From positions 1,922,001 through 1,986,000 of the forward strand of contig NZ_CP117880.1 in NCBI RefSeq assembly GCF_028736175.1: a DNA stretch of 64,000 nt. Direction: 5' to 3'. Below, piece by piece: positions 48,401-57,285 of this stretch. This DNA is from Sphingobacterium oryzagri. Its GTDB lineage: Bacteria; Bacteroidota; Bacteroidia; Sphingobacteriales; Sphingobacteriaceae. Both the position numbers and the translations under genes were made by a program. Within the stretch, counting starts at the first letter, position 1, and every line of letters starts with the position of its first letter. The notes below the pieces were generated by a model. The model saw nothing but the letters and a program-made list of their open reading frames with translations, had not been told where the DNA came from and made no database searches.

Positions 48401-51211
48401 TTAAAGTTTATAGCGTACGCCTAGCCGAAAAGATAATCCATAACGATCTTCGCGGACGTTAGCCATATTGTAGGGATCTTCCTGATGCGGGAAAAAACTT
48501 TCCGGACTTGCTAAACCGCGGTTGATAACTATTTTGTAAGGTGTATTAAGTAAGTTGTTGGCTTTCAAAAACAGCACAAATTTTCCAATGCCTTTGTCGA
48601 CTGAAAAGTCGAGCACCGTCATGGGGCGCATATACTGATCGGAGCCTTGAAAAGGCGATACGACAGCCAATCGTTCGCCGGTATAATTGAGAACGATTTG
48701 AGCATCCCATTTCTTGGGAATGCTTTTAAAGAGCAACGCGATATTTCCGATATGGTCAGACTGTCCCTGTAACGAACGACGTTCGTCGACGAGACGATAA
48801 CGGTTTGGCGAGCCCAGTTCTTGGCTTTCGACAAGCTTGCCTGTATTGATTGTGGAGTTTGTGTAGGTATAGTTTAAGCGAATACCAAATTGGCGGATGT
48901 ATTTTGTATAGTCAAGCTCCAAGCCGATATTGTGTGCGTCGCCAAAATTCTGAGGGAGAATACGACTAATGCTTGGGGTTTGATCTGCTGAGGTAACCTG
49001 CGGAAACCCATACTCAATCGGATCGATAAGTTTTTTGTAAAAAGCACCGATCAGTATTTGGTCTAATGCATTCGGAAATAATTCATAGCGCACATCCACA
49101 TTATGAGCGATGGTTGGCCGAAGGTCTGCATTTCCCTCTTCGCTGTAAAAGGAATCACCTCCGCCGGCAGGTCGTACTGTGGGAACAATTTCAAAAAATC
49201 CTGGGCGACTAATGGCTTTATAATATGTTGCTTTCAACCAATTATCCGTTGCTAACGCATATTTTAAACTTGCTGAAGGGAAAAGGTTGAGATAGCGTTG
49301 CGTTTTTGTGAGATCTGTAGCGTTGGTTTCCGCAGATAGCGGGTTGATCGCGTAGCCTTGTGTTGTGTATTCAGCCCGCAAGCCAGCCTGTACGGCTAGT
49401 TTGCCAAATTGCCAATCGGTACTTACATATCCGGCAGATATAGATTCGTTGGCGTCATACACCAAGCTGCTATTATTGCCGTCGCCCCAAGGGTTTGCAA
49501 AGCTGGACCAGGGAAGATCGGCGAAATTTTGCCATTGCTCACCACGTACGACGGTAAGCACATTTATAGCATTATAATTGTAATAGATATAGTAGTTGTC
49601 ACGTGTCTTTTGACGATGTAAGCCACCTATTTTTACACGTTCCAGCGGCTTAAAAAAAGTGGGCGTATAGCTGCTATTTAAAAAGAAGGAGAGGTCTTGG
49701 TCAGCATTTCGTTCCCAGGTTCGGGAATTTCTAACTCCTTGAAAATATGGTTGTTCGTTAACTACGCCATTTTGCGCATCGCTCCAAAAGCCACTACGGT
49801 AAAAAACACCATCATCAGGCAATTCGTTTTTTGCTTTAGAATATACAGCATGCCAATCCACCTGAAATTGTGATGATAGCTGATGCTTACCTTGCAGGTC
49901 AGCAATAGAGATCGTTTGATAATTGTTCGTAATGCGGGTTACGGGTATAGCAGGAAAATTATCATTCGTGTTGAAATCTTCGCGACGATACTGCTCGCGA
50001 ACTCGAAACTCGTTGAGTAAATATTGCCCCCCGTAAAATGATAATTCATGAGACGAGTTGATCGTGTAATCAAGCTTGGCATGAAATGCCGTGCGTTGCT
50101 GTTGCGTGCTTGTGCGTCGCTCGATAAGTTCATTCATGTTGATCGCATTGCTAGCAGCGGCATTGGTGCGCGGATCGTAGAAATAACTTTGGTTTGGCCG
50201 GTACGAGTTTTGGAAACTTCCGCCTAGCAACAGGCCAAGCTTATTAGCAAAAAATCGGTTTCCATAGCTGGCGTTGGCAAAAATATCGGGAAGGATACTT
50301 CGCTTGACGGGCGTAAACATTAACGGCGAAAAGTCACTCGGGATAGCCTCGTAATCCGATCCAAAATTTTCCGCTGGCGAGCGGCGATAGACTTCTGATC
50401 GGTTGTATGTCACAAAGTTGCCGTCATGACTCATGGTATTAGCGCCAAGCTGAAAGTCGGCTTCAAAGAAATGCTTCTTTGCCGGTACGCTTTTCATGAC
50501 CATATCAATTGTTCCGCCGATGGCATCGGCCTCCATATCCGCTGAGAGTGATTTATAAACGGCTAGTTTTTCCAGAAACACTGCTGGAAAAATATCTAAT
50601 GGTACAAAACGATTGTCATTATCGGGCGAGGGAATTTTAATACCATTCACTAACGTATTATTGTATCGCTTATTCATTCCGCGTACCACCGCATATTGCG
50701 GATCACCATTGGCATTACGCTCGATAGAAAGACCGGATACACGTTGCACGACGTTGGCGACCGTAATATCTGGAGATAGTTCAATTTGCTTGGCCGAAAT
50801 CACATTTAGCACATTGGCAGATTTCTTTTCCATATCGCGCGCTTCCGTATCGGTGCCTTTGTACTGCGCTTGCACATGTACTGCTGCAATGCCGTGCGCA
50901 TCAGATTTTAGCATATACTGCGCTTCGAGATTTTGGGCCAAAAGTATCGTCCTTTTGATCGATTCATAGCCGACAAAAGCTATCTGCAGCTGATACTCGG
51001 CCTTTGGTAAACTTCGGAACAGAAAACTGCCATCGAGACCCGCTACGGTGTTTTTCTGAATACCGAGTTTATCATTTGTTATTGTAACATGCGCGCCAGT
51101 GAGGTATTCATTGCTTACGTCATCAAGCACGATGCCTGATAGCTCATAAGATTGACCAAAAGATAAATGGAAGCCGTAAATGAGTAATATGCTGAGTAAA
51201 ATTCTCTTCAT
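48401..51211 (-). CDS. TonB-dependent receptor, first gene of a surface-protein operon
   Basis: A 936-aa receptor. The signal peptide (1-19, ending SFGQ) is followed by a carboxypeptidase-regulatory-like domain (about 23-108). The plug (about 125-260) contains SPDITVANVVQRVSGLSIER, the PQYAVVRGMNKRYNNTLVNG stretch and MEADAIGGTIDMVMKS. These features mark the Caulobacter-type group of large TonB receptors. A beta-barrel then ends with GLSFRLGVRYKL. Three lipoprotein genes follow with gaps of 29, 8 and 6 bp, so all four are probably one transport unit. The cargo is unknown. Confidence 0.93.
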   Translation of the reverse strand: MKRILLSILLIYGFHLSFGQSYELSGIVLDDVSNEYLTGAHVTITNDKLGIQKNTVAGLDGSFLFRSLPKAEYQLQIAFVGYESIKRTILLAQNLEAQYMLKSDAHGIAAVHVQAQYKGTDTEARDMEKKSANVLNVISAKQIELSPDITVANVVQRVSGLSIERNANGDPQYAVVRGMNKRYNNTLVNGIKIPSPDNDNRFVPLDIFPAVFLEKLAVYKSLSADMEADAIGGTIDMVMKSVPAKKHFFEADFQLGANTMSHDGNFVTYNRSEVYRRSPAENFGSDYEAIPSDFSPLMFTPVKRSILPDIFANASYGNRFFANKLGLLLGGSFQNSYRPNQSYFYDPRTNAAASNAINMNELIERRTSTQQQRTAFHAKLDYTINSSHELSFYGGQYLLNEFRVREQYRREDFNTNDNFPAIPVTRITNNYQTISIADLQGKHQLSSQFQVDWHAVYSKAKNELPDDGVFYRSGFWSDAQNGVVNEQPYFQGVRNSRTWERNADQDLSFFLNSSYTPTFFKPLERVKIGGLHRQKTRDNYYIYYNYNAINVLTVVRGEQWQNFADLPWSSFANPWGDGNNSSLVYDANESISAGYVSTDWQFGKLAVQAGLRAEYTTQGYAINPLSAETNATDLTKTQRYLNLFPSASLKYALATDNWLKATYYKAISRPGFFEIVPTVRPAGGGDSFYSEEGNADLRPTIAHNVDVRYELFPNALDQILIGAFYKKLIDPIEYGFPQVTSADQTPSISRILPQNFGDAHNIGLELDYTKYIRQFGIRLNYTYTNSTINTGKLVESQELGSPNRYRLVDERRSLQGQSDHIGNIALLFKSIPKKWDAQIVLNYTGERLAVVSPFQGSDQYMRPMTVLDFSVDKGIGKFVLFLKANNLLNTPYKIVINRGLASPESFFPHQEDPYNMANVREDRYGLSFRLGVRYKL

Positions 51212-51985
51212 AGAAGTTTATTAGTTAATATTTTATTTTCATGCGCAAATTTGGTTATGATTTGTAAATAAATGGGAAATTTAATATTAATATATGGTTA
51301 AGCAGTGTGATTCTAATGTAGCTCTAATATGCCTGTAATAAAAACGGTAATGGAGATCATGTAACGCAAACTACTGGTGCATATATGTTACAAAAGCTTT
51401 CAACAATGCAGCGAAGTCATTGCTGTAGATTCGCCCGTTTTCGACGGATTAAGATTAAGGCGTTGAGAAGTTGATTTCTTTCCGTCGAAAATGAATTTCT
51501 TTACAGTATTAATTCATTGGATTGTGTTTTCTTATTTACGTCGGAAGTGGTATTACATAGCGGAATGCTAGGGGAGAGGAAAAGCGGATTTCAAGTGCTT
51601 CGGGGTTCTTCCAACCGAGAATATTCAAGGTCGCTAAAGGACAATTCTTGAAGTAGGCTGTAGCGCGATTTTATAACTTAGCGGATAAATAAAACAACAT
51701 CGAATACCCGTTTTCGCTGTGCAGCTATAAGCCGATTAATTTGTTAAAAAAATGCGTCAGTAAAGTTGTTTAAGGCGAGATGTGGTATTCGATGTTTGCT
51801 CGTATTTTTGTTGCAAAGACGATAAGCAAAGGGTGCGGCTGAAGATGATGGTTAGGTTAATGTTAAAATTGCTTTTGGCTGTTATCTGTAAGCCACGTAC
51901 AGGGTGCTTTTGTACGCTGTACGTGGGAATAGAAAGGCAGTCGTCGTTCGTATTGTGTGTTAGGTATCGGCGTATAAGTGGTAGA
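51212..51985. other. 774-bp gene-free stretch with an inverted repeat
   Basis: No convincing ORF on either strand; a 106-codon plus-strand frame at 51782-52102 runs into the antisense of the TetR gene and is a shadow. A perfect 11-bp inverted repeat TTTTCGACGGA (51438-51448) / TCCGTCGAAAA (51481-51491) encloses 32 bp. It could be a regulator site or an RNA hairpin in the leader of the TonB operon, 227 bp from the receptor start. Confidence 0.5.
51893..51926 (-). terminator. Hairpin after the second TetR gene
   Basis: Perfect 10-bp stem CCACGTACAG / CTGTACGTGG with a 14-nt loop, 60 bp downstream of the TetR stop on the minus strand. No T-run follows, so it may stabilise the mRNA end rather than terminate. 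Confidence 0.4.
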
Positions 51986-52579
51986 CTACTTTATTTCGTC
52001 GATCAATCTATTGATGCAATCGGTGACGCGAATGCGATCTGTTTCGTTTTTAATATTCAAGCCGCAAAAAGTGGTGCCCACTGCACGGGAGTGTGTATTT
52101 AAGTAATAAATACCCGCCACAAGTAAAGCAAAAAGGGGCGTAGCATCTTGCTTAAAATTGTTGGCTTTTGTAACGGCTTCGATCAACTGGTTGCCCATTT
52201 CTTCGCGTTCCATTACAATGCCTTTCAAGACTTCGTTATTTCCACTCAATTCCCAAATGATCATTTGCTTAAGCAGATCGCTGTTGTAAATCTGGTCAAA
52301 CTGATCGTTTAAGATTCCTTTCACTTCTGTCTTGTCAAAGTTTTCTGGTGCAGCCGAGTGATTTAACCAGAAGTCGTGCGAACGAAGATATTCCTTAATG
52401 AGGTTGTCAAAATCTCCAAAATGGAAATAAATAAGTTTCTTATCCACCCCGGAAGCAGCCTCTATTTTGGTAACCTTAAGTTCAGTGAAACCTTCGGTTT
52501 CGAGTATATGCCCTACGGCATCGAGTAATTTTTGTTTTGTTTTAAGGGCTCTCGCCGACTGTTTTCTTTCCATGAACAT
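51986..52579 (-). CDS. TetR-family transcriptional regulator
   Basis: A 197-aa TetR-type regulator. The DNA-binding domain (about 10-58) reads TKQKLLDAVGHILETEGFTE and then VTKIEAASGVDKKLIYFHFG, with the family recognition helix. The C-terminal ligand domain is helical with a hydrophobic stretch near 148-162. Two ATGs are possible (residues 1 and 3). It stands alone; the closest candidate targets are the TonB receptor operon downstream and its own promoter, where a perfect 12-bp palindrome (52642-52653) lies. Ligand unknown. Confidence 0.9.
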   Translation of the reverse strand: MFMERKQSARALKTKQKLLDAVGHILETEGFTELKVTKIEAASGVDKKLIYFHFGDFDNLIKEYLRSHDFWLNHSAAPENFDKTEVKGILNDQFDQIYNSDLLKQMIIWELSGNNEVLKGIVMEREEMGNQLIEAVTKANNFKQDATPLFALLVAGIYYLNTHSRAVGTTFCGLNIKNETDRIRVTDCINRLIDEIK

Positions 52580-52641
52580 AAAAGTAGAAAAAAAAATGTA
52601 ACAAAAAAGTTATTGGGTACCAATTGTAGCGCAAAATTTAC

Positions 52642-52653
52642 ATGTTTAAACAT
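52642..52653. promoter_or_regulatory. Palindrome upstream of the TetR gene, possible operator
   Basis: Perfect palindrome ATGTTTAAACAT, 63 bp before the TetR start codon. A TTTAAC half-like sequence (GTTTAAC) lies 7 bp further on. Position fits autoregulation, but one short AT-rich palindrome is weak evidence. Confidence 0.3.
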
Positions 52654-52740
52654 TTTTTACGTTTAACTAACTTTTCTTTTATTGATTTACGGCTTACCAT
52701 TTGGTCGTCATATTTCTCTGGATATCGGAATATTCATGCA

Positions 52741-52774
52741 TAAAAATAAAAACCCCGGGCCTATTGGCCCGAGG
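52741..52774 (-). terminator. Rho-independent terminator H1
   Basis: A 9-bp stem with one mismatch and a 4-nt loop, followed on the minus strand by TTTTTATTTTTA. It is 24 bp after a 22-codon minus-strand ORF and 160 bp upstream of the TetR gene start. Confidence 0.7.
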
Positions 52775-52797
52775 TTCGGAAAACTAACTTTAATTCA

Positions 52798-52866
52798 TCA
52801 CACGTATGGATAAACATGTGTACAAAGAACAACTAAAGCGATGAACCGTTTAAAAAATATGCGCAT
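52798..52866 (-). CDS. Possible 22-residue hydrophobic peptide
   Basis: A short minus-strand ORF beginning MRIFFKRFIALVVLCTHVYP. It has two basic residues followed by a hydrophobic run, and stops 24 bp before terminator H1. The arrangement of short ORF plus strong terminator is that of a small peptide gene or a leader peptide. No homologue is known to me; it could be chance. Confidence 0.25.
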   Translation of the reverse strand: MRIFFKRFIALVVLCTHVYPYV

Positions 52867-53067
52867 AATTCGCCTTGTCGTTGTTGAAACATCAAGCTGC
52901 TATTACTGGTCAACGTGCCGCTAACAAAGAAATCCCGTGTCTCACGACAGGGGATTTTCACACGTTATACTTTGAAAAAATTTACTTTCTGCTTACAGAA
53001 CGTTGCTGCCGTTCTTTTTGTTTTGACGAGTTCACTGTTTTTAACCAGCGAATTTTCCGGTCATACA

Positions 53068-53093
53068 AATCCCGAGCACAAAGGCTCGGGATT
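53068..53093 (-). terminator. Hairpin H3, likely terminator of the PAS histidine kinase gene
   Basis: Perfect 10-bp stem AATCCCGAGC / GCTCGGGATT with a 6-nt loop, about 95 bp after the kinase stop on the minus strand, followed there by TTTGT. Symmetric, so it could work in both directions. Confidence 0.55.
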
Positions 53094-53188
53094 CCTAAAC
53101 TTACTACACTCACCATGATGATCTATTCAACCACCACTTTTAGAACGCGCTCCTTGCGATATCGTTCAAATGAATAGCTCTTATCGGA

Positions 53189-54316
53189 TTAATTGTTTGA
53201 TTTTTCTCTTGGAAATTGAAGCGAAACCGTTGTGCCTCGATCTAAGGTACTGCTGATCTGGATGCGGCCACCAAGTCGCTTTATAATTTTATTGACTAAA
53301 CTAAGGCCCACACCAGTTCCCTGAAAATCTTGCGCGTTAGAGCCGCGATAGAAAAGTTCGAAAAGCTGGCTCAGCTCCGCTTCAGGAATTCCGATGCCAT
53401 TGTCTTTAATATGATAGACGGTATGCGTATCCGTCAGTTCGCTGTTTATTTCAATAATAGGCTGATCTTTGTTGCTGGAATAGCGCACAGCGTTGCCTAT
53501 CAAGCTAAAAAATAATTGCTGTAAAAGACTTTTGTCGCCCGGTAGCGGATGGAGCTCTTTAATGCGAAAAATCGCATGCGGAATTTCAAGAAAAGATTTG
53601 ACTTCTGTACAAACCATATCGATGATTTCCGGCATATTGACATAGTCGGTCGATGATTCGTAAATGCGTACCTGATTGACGCGTAACGTATGGTTTATAA
53701 TGCTTTCCATACTACTGATAGACGCTAGGATAGCATCGCACCATTTGTGCACTTCGGCACTGGGCATATTCGTTTTAGATCGCATAAATTGCGTGCCCAT
53801 TTTGGCTACGCCCAGCGGATTACGAAGATCGTGCGATAGGGTGTGCGTGAGCGTCTCCAGGTCTTTATTGAAAGAAATCAGCGCCTCCTTTTCCTCAATC
53901 ATTTGCAGCGCCCGTTTGCGCGGCGTAACATCGGTCGACGTATGCAAAATTGCTACCGTTTGGCCATTAGCATCAACAATCGCCTGATATTCGAAATCAA
54001 AATATTTCGTTTCGCTTTTACCATCAATGATGATATCAGCAGGGTAGGCCGTAGCGCGGTACGTAACGCCCGAATGCCAAACGTTTAAAAGGAGATCGGT
54101 AAAGCCCTGTTCCGTAAAAGCCGGGAAGACGTCTGCAAAATTTTGCCCGACGATGCGGTCATCCATTCCCCAAACCGTCAGCATGCTTTGATTCACAAAC
54201 CTAATCTTAAGATCTGCAGTTTCGTATACTGCTATTCCTTGTGGTGAATGCGCGATAATGTCAAGTAAATTTGCGTTGCCGTTGTTCATAGAAATATTCT
54301 GCATGCTAAGGTACAT
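53189..54316 (-). CDS. PAS-domain sensor histidine kinase, soluble
   Basis: A 375-aa cytoplasmic kinase with no membrane segment. A PAS domain (about 15-130) contains NLLDIIAHSPQGIAVYETAD and a PAC-like end AILHTSTDVTPRKRA. The dimerisation/phosphoacceptor helix has His162 in THTLSHDLRNPLG. The HATPase domain shows the N-box FFSLIGNAVRYS, G1 HIKDNGIGIPE, F-box LFELFYRGSN and G2 QGTGVGLSLV. It is a canonical HisKA-type kinase that may sense a redox or small-molecule signal via PAS. No response regulator lies next to it. ATG at 54314-54316; internal Met5 and Met10 are possible starts. Confidence 0.92.
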   Translation of the reverse strand: MYLSMQNISMNNGNANLLDIIAHSPQGIAVYETADLKIRFVNQSMLTVWGMDDRIVGQNFADVFPAFTEQGFTDLLLNVWHSGVTYRATAYPADIIIDGKSETKYFDFEYQAIVDANGQTVAILHTSTDVTPRKRALQMIEEKEALISFNKDLETLTHTLSHDLRNPLGVAKMGTQFMRSKTNMPSAEVHKWCDAILASISSMESIINHTLRVNQVRIYESSTDYVNMPEIIDMVCTEVKSFLEIPHAIFRIKELHPLPGDKSLLQQLFFSLIGNAVRYSSNKDQPIIEINSELTDTHTVYHIKDNGIGIPEAELSQLFELFYRGSNAQDFQGTGVGLSLVNKIIKRLGGRIQISSTLDRGTTVSLQFPREKSNN

Positions 54317-54517
54317 AACACATTCGAGAGATAATTGTTTATTGAAATTTAATAATAAATCCCAAGCTTGGGAGGCCCAGGATTTAATAACTAATCATTT
54401 ACCTTATTTTATGAATCGTGTATATAACACCATGATGTTGAAAAACGTTTTAAAAAAGTAAAAAATTATCGCCTTGCATGAAACCTTATGCCCTATATGT
54501 TGGTTTATTAAAATACA

Positions 54518-54736
54518 ATGGAAAATAAAGCAGCACAAGTTGGGGTTACAAATCTGGAGATCTGTCCTGAACACATTCTGGAAGAGGTAAGAGAAACGGC
54601 TTTGGCGGCCGCGCAAATGAAAGGTTTTTTAGCTGGCGAAAAGGTCATTCGTTCGGGTTTGCATACCTGGCCGCACCTTATTGATGCGGAGATGGCGACG
54701 TTAAAGAAGGCGTTTTGCTGGAATAAACTTTATTAA
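54518..54736 (+). CDS. Small protein of unknown function (72 aa)
   Basis: A 72-aa soluble protein beginning MENKAAQVGVTNLEICPEHI. Residues 18-45 form a likely long helix (LEEVRETALAAAQMKGFLAG), and the end is positively charged. I know no family. It is the first of several short genes on the plus strand in a stretch with stress-type genes. A clean ATG and good composition make it plausible. Confidence 0.5.
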   Translation: MENKAAQVGVTNLEICPEHILEEVRETALAAAQMKGFLAGEKVIRSGLHTWPHLIDAEMATLKKAFCWNKLY

Positions 54737-54925
54737 TTAACGCTTACATTTTTTGGCGTAGGCAGTTTCGGTGCTGCATTTGTCGAGTACACCAGCATGA
54801 TAACCTTGGTAGTTCTGTTTTGCAGGTCGAGCATTATTTCCGATATTGTTACTACCGATGCTTACTGCGCACATCGCCGGCATCCTGATTTTGTTTTCAA
54901 TTAAAACGCATAAATTATACTTAAT

Positions 54926-55162
54926 ATGGACTTCAATAGAAAATTTGAACACGTAGTCGATGGCAAGCAAGTGATCTTCGACGTGACGTACAATCCGCAG
55001 ACGCATTTTTTTCATGTACGCGAAACGGATGATTCAGAAGAATATTTACTCAAATTTGATATGGCTAGCCGTACCTGGAGCATTGACGGTACAAGCCACT
55101 CCAAAATCTCGGCTGATGAACTAGCGGCATTGGTACAAAAGAATTTCGGTCACTTCGTTTAA
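54926..55162 (+). CDS. Small protein of unknown function (78 aa)
   Basis: A 78-aa protein starting MDFNRKFEHVVDGKQVIFDV. It alternates beta strands (QVIFDVTYNP, HFFHVRETD, YLLKFDMAS, TWSIDG) and ends in a helix (ADELAALVQKNFG). This gives a small beta-meander plus helix, typical of compact cytoplasmic proteins, but no family comes to mind. It stands alone, 189 bp after the preceding small gene. Confidence 0.6.
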   Translation: MDFNRKFEHVVDGKQVIFDVTYNPQTHFFHVRETDDSEEYLLKFDMASRTWSIDGTSHSKISADELAALVQKNFGHFV

Positions 55163-55360
55163 AGGTTCATCTGCAGGGTTGATCGATAGCGTTTACTTGC
55201 GCCTGTCGCAGCCCGGTCATTTGTACGCAATTTGGTAGTTATAACTACGCTTTCTATACGTCAGGAAAAACGCAACGTTTATTCTGACGTTTTTTATGAA
55301 GCGTATGGCTGTTAAGCAGCTATGTTTACTATTAATTGTACACGATAATATCAAGTGGCT

Positions 55361-55867
55361 ATGAACAAGATACCAACAAATTTATTAGCGGGAGCAGCCG
55401 GTGCATTGCTGCTCAATATTATACACGAATTGGCTCGTCACACCGTGAAGGACGCGCCACGTGTTCAGGAAATTGGCGAAGAAGGATTGGTAAAACTGAC
55501 GGAATCTTTCGGAGTTGAAGCCCCAAAAGGCGAAACACTTTATGCCAGCACGCTGGCCGGTGATCTGATAACGAACGCACTTTATTACAGTGCTGTGGGA
55601 CGCGGAAAAGAGCAACATATTTGGCTACGTGGGCTTGGTTTGGGATTGACCGCAGGCTTGGGTGCACTAACCTTACCAAAACCGTTAGGATTGGACGATA
55701 AGCCGGTAAAAGGATCGGTGCTGACACAAGTACTGACTGTTGCCTGGTATACGTTTGGTGGTTTAGCTGCCGCCGGAGTAGCAAACTATTTACACAAACG
55801 TGCGGAGCAGAAGGAAAAAGAGGCCGTTAGCGATGTAGAAGATGTAGCCATCGGAACGGTAAGTTAA
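55361..55867 (+). CDS. Small membrane protein of unknown function
   Basis: A 168-aa protein (ATG at 55361; a GTG at 55355 would add two). It has three or four hydrophobic segments: about 5-22 (NLLAGAAGALLLNIIHELA), 67-80, 92-107 (GLGLGLTAGLGALTLPKPLG) and 122-145. Loops are short and charged, and the tail is acidic. It resembles small envelope proteins found in stress loci, but I cannot place it in a family. The following gene, 71 bp away on the same strand, encodes a PNPOx-like stress protein. Confidence 0.65.
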   Translation: MNKIPTNLLAGAAGALLLNIIHELARHTVKDAPRVQEIGEEGLVKLTESFGVEAPKGETLYASTLAGDLITNALYYSAVGRGKEQHIWLRGLGLGLTAGLGALTLPKPLGLDDKPVKGSVLTQVLTVAWYTFGGLAAAGVANYLHKRAEQKEKEAVSDVEDVAIGTVS

Positions 55868-55938
55868 CGATAGTGCCCCTAAACTTTTTTAAGTATATAT
55901 CGTTCTTTTATAACAATAACACAAGAAACGTTTGAACA

Positions 55939-56451
55939 ATGGAAAGCAATAGAGAAGAAAATTTAACAGGAAACGACGCCTTAGCGAAAATTAGGGAAAT
56001 TGTAGACGAAGCAAAAACTTGCTTTTTCTGTACGGATATTAAAACAGGCATCCCGATGTCGGTCAGACCGATGACCGTGCTGCAAGTAGATGACGCCGGT
56101 TATCTTTGGTTTATGACAGCCGAGCGTACGAAGAAAGACGATGAGGTTGCTGAAAATCCGTTTGTACATATCATGCTGCAAAGCGGAAAGCGCTCTGGAT
56201 TTTTAAATCTTTATGGTATCGCAGAGGAACAAGATAACCAAGCAAAAATCGACGAATTGTGGAACCCGTCTTTGGAAATCTGGTTTGAAGGGCCCAATGA
56301 TCCACAAATTGTGCTGATCCGTGTCGAAGTGCTGGAAGGACATTATTGGGATAACAAACATAGCGCGCCAGTAGCGGCATTTAAAGGTTTAAAATCGTTG
56401 ATTACTGGTAAGGATGACTTAGACAGTGTACATGGCGACATAACGATTTAA
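55939..56451 (+). CDS. Pyridoxamine 5-phosphate oxidase-like general stress protein
   Basis: A 170-aa split-barrel flavoprotein-like protein. The core contains KTCFFCTDIKTGIPMSVRPM, LWFMTAERTKKDDEV and NPFVHIMLQSGKRSGFLNLY, a pattern shared with GSP26/YdaG-type general stress proteins that bind FMN or F420. The Arg-Pro-Met and strand order are intact. The last 30 residues are a charged extension. Exact substrate unknown; true PNPO activity is unlikely because the full PNPO C-terminal region is absent. A terminator follows the gene. Confidence 0.88.
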   Translation: MESNREENLTGNDALAKIREIVDEAKTCFFCTDIKTGIPMSVRPMTVLQVDDAGYLWFMTAERTKKDDEVAENPFVHIMLQSGKRSGFLNLYGIAEEQDNQAKIDELWNPSLEIWFEGPNDPQIVLIRVEVLEGHYWDNKHSAPVAAFKGLKSLITGKDDLDSVHGDITI

Positions 56452-56484
56452 GCAAAAGAATTTTTAGTTTGTTTTAGGTTAGCG

Positions 56485-56518
56485 AAGGGGAACGTTACAG
56501 ATCATGTACGTTCCCCTT
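56485..56518. terminator. Bidirectional terminator between convergent stress genes
   Basis: Perfect 11-bp stem AAGGGGAACGT / ACGTTCCCCTT with a 12-nt loop, between the stop codons of the PNPOx-like gene (plus) and the DJ-1/PfpI gene (minus). Confidence 0.8.
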
Positions 56519-56529
56519 CCTAAATTTAA

Positions 56530-57072
56530 TTAGTTGGCATCTTGCAATGTAGCGGTAAGCAACGCGTGAAAAGTGCTGAGAAATTCCTCTAAATCTTCGC
56601 TAGTTCGGCTAGTGACAAGCTGCTGATCTTGCACGACGGCTTGATCAACCCAATTTCCCTGCGCATTTTTGATATCTGTTTTAATAGTATGCACGCAGGT
56701 CACTTGTTTGCCTCTTACGTAATCCAATTCAACTAACGGCCAAATTCCATGGCAAAGTGTACCAATAGGCTTTTTGGCTGCTATGAAGTGCTGAATATAA
56801 GCTAAGGTTTCTACATTTGTACGCAGATTGTCAATACTAAGCGCGCCACCTGGCATGATCAGCGCGTCGTAATCCGCTGGGTTTGCTTTTGCAATTGACT
56901 TATCGATAGCGTAAGACGGCCCCCAATCTTTATAACTCCACGATCGGGCAAATTCGCCGTCTTTCGGCGATACCAAATCAACGTGGTAAGCATGTGTTTT
57001 GAAAAATGGTTTTGATCCCTTAACGGCCCATTCATCGAAACCATCGGAGATGAGCATTGCGATTGTAAACAT
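56530..57072 (-). CDS. DJ-1/PfpI-family protein
   Basis: A 180-aa single-domain class I glutamine-amidotransferase-like protein of the DJ-1/PfpI superfamily. The nucleophile elbow has Cys107-His108 in GTLCHGIWPL; the preceding ALIMPGGALSIDNLR is the family oxyanion loop. An acidic residue follows the N-terminal strand in DGFDEWAV. Such proteins are stress chaperones, glyoxalases or deglycases in the cytoplasm; which one cannot be told here. It converges with the PNPOx-like gene and lies in the same stress neighbourhood as an ECF sigma gene upstream on the same strand. Confidence 0.9.
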   Translation of the reverse strand: MFTIAMLISDGFDEWAVKGSKPFFKTHAYHVDLVSPKDGEFARSWSYKDWGPSYAIDKSIAKANPADYDALIMPGGALSIDNLRTNVETLAYIQHFIAAKKPIGTLCHGIWPLVELDYVRGKQVTCVHTIKTDIKNAQGNWVDQAVVQDQQLVTSRTSEDLEEFLSTFHALLTATLQDAN

Positions 57073-57228
57073 AATTCTTTATCCTTTCGTTCTATTGGTA
57101 AAGACAGTTTTAAGTGAAAATTGTTCTTTAAGGCGAGGTATAAAACCGCCAAAAGCTAGTTGAAGCGGCGTTTTAAGCAAGTCGTTCCGTTACAAAAGTT
57201 GATGACCAGCAAGCACAAAATATTAAAA

Positions 57229-57255
57229 AGGTGCTAAAATCTAATTTGAGCACCT
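57229..57255 (-). terminator. Rho-independent terminator of the ECF sigma gene
   Basis: Stem AGGTGCT / AGCACCT (7 bp, 13-nt loop). On the minus strand it is followed by TTTTT. It lies 31 bp after the sigma factor stop. Confidence 0.8.
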
Positions 57256-57285
57256 CTTTAATATAATGTTGTAACCTTAAACATG

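Larger units (their letters stand above)
52580..53188. other. Gene-free stretch with three terminator-like hairpins
   Basis: Three hairpins occur 110-180 bp apart. Each includes a CCC/GGG core. H1 is CCCCGGGCC/GGCCCGAGG at 52753-52774. H2 is AAATCCC/GGGATTT at 52930-52957, with a further TGTC/GACA pair inside. H3 is AATCCCGAGC/GCTCGGGATT at 53068-53093. On the minus strand H1 ends in GGTTTTTATTTTT, a proper terminator. Sequences following H1 and H3 on the plus strand are alike (AAACT-x-ACT, then TCAC and ATG). No standard gene is present. Confidence 0.6.

Noticed and set aside
51782..52102. 106-codon plus-strand ORF
   Set aside because: It overlaps the TetR gene antisense and has no domain; a shadow frame.
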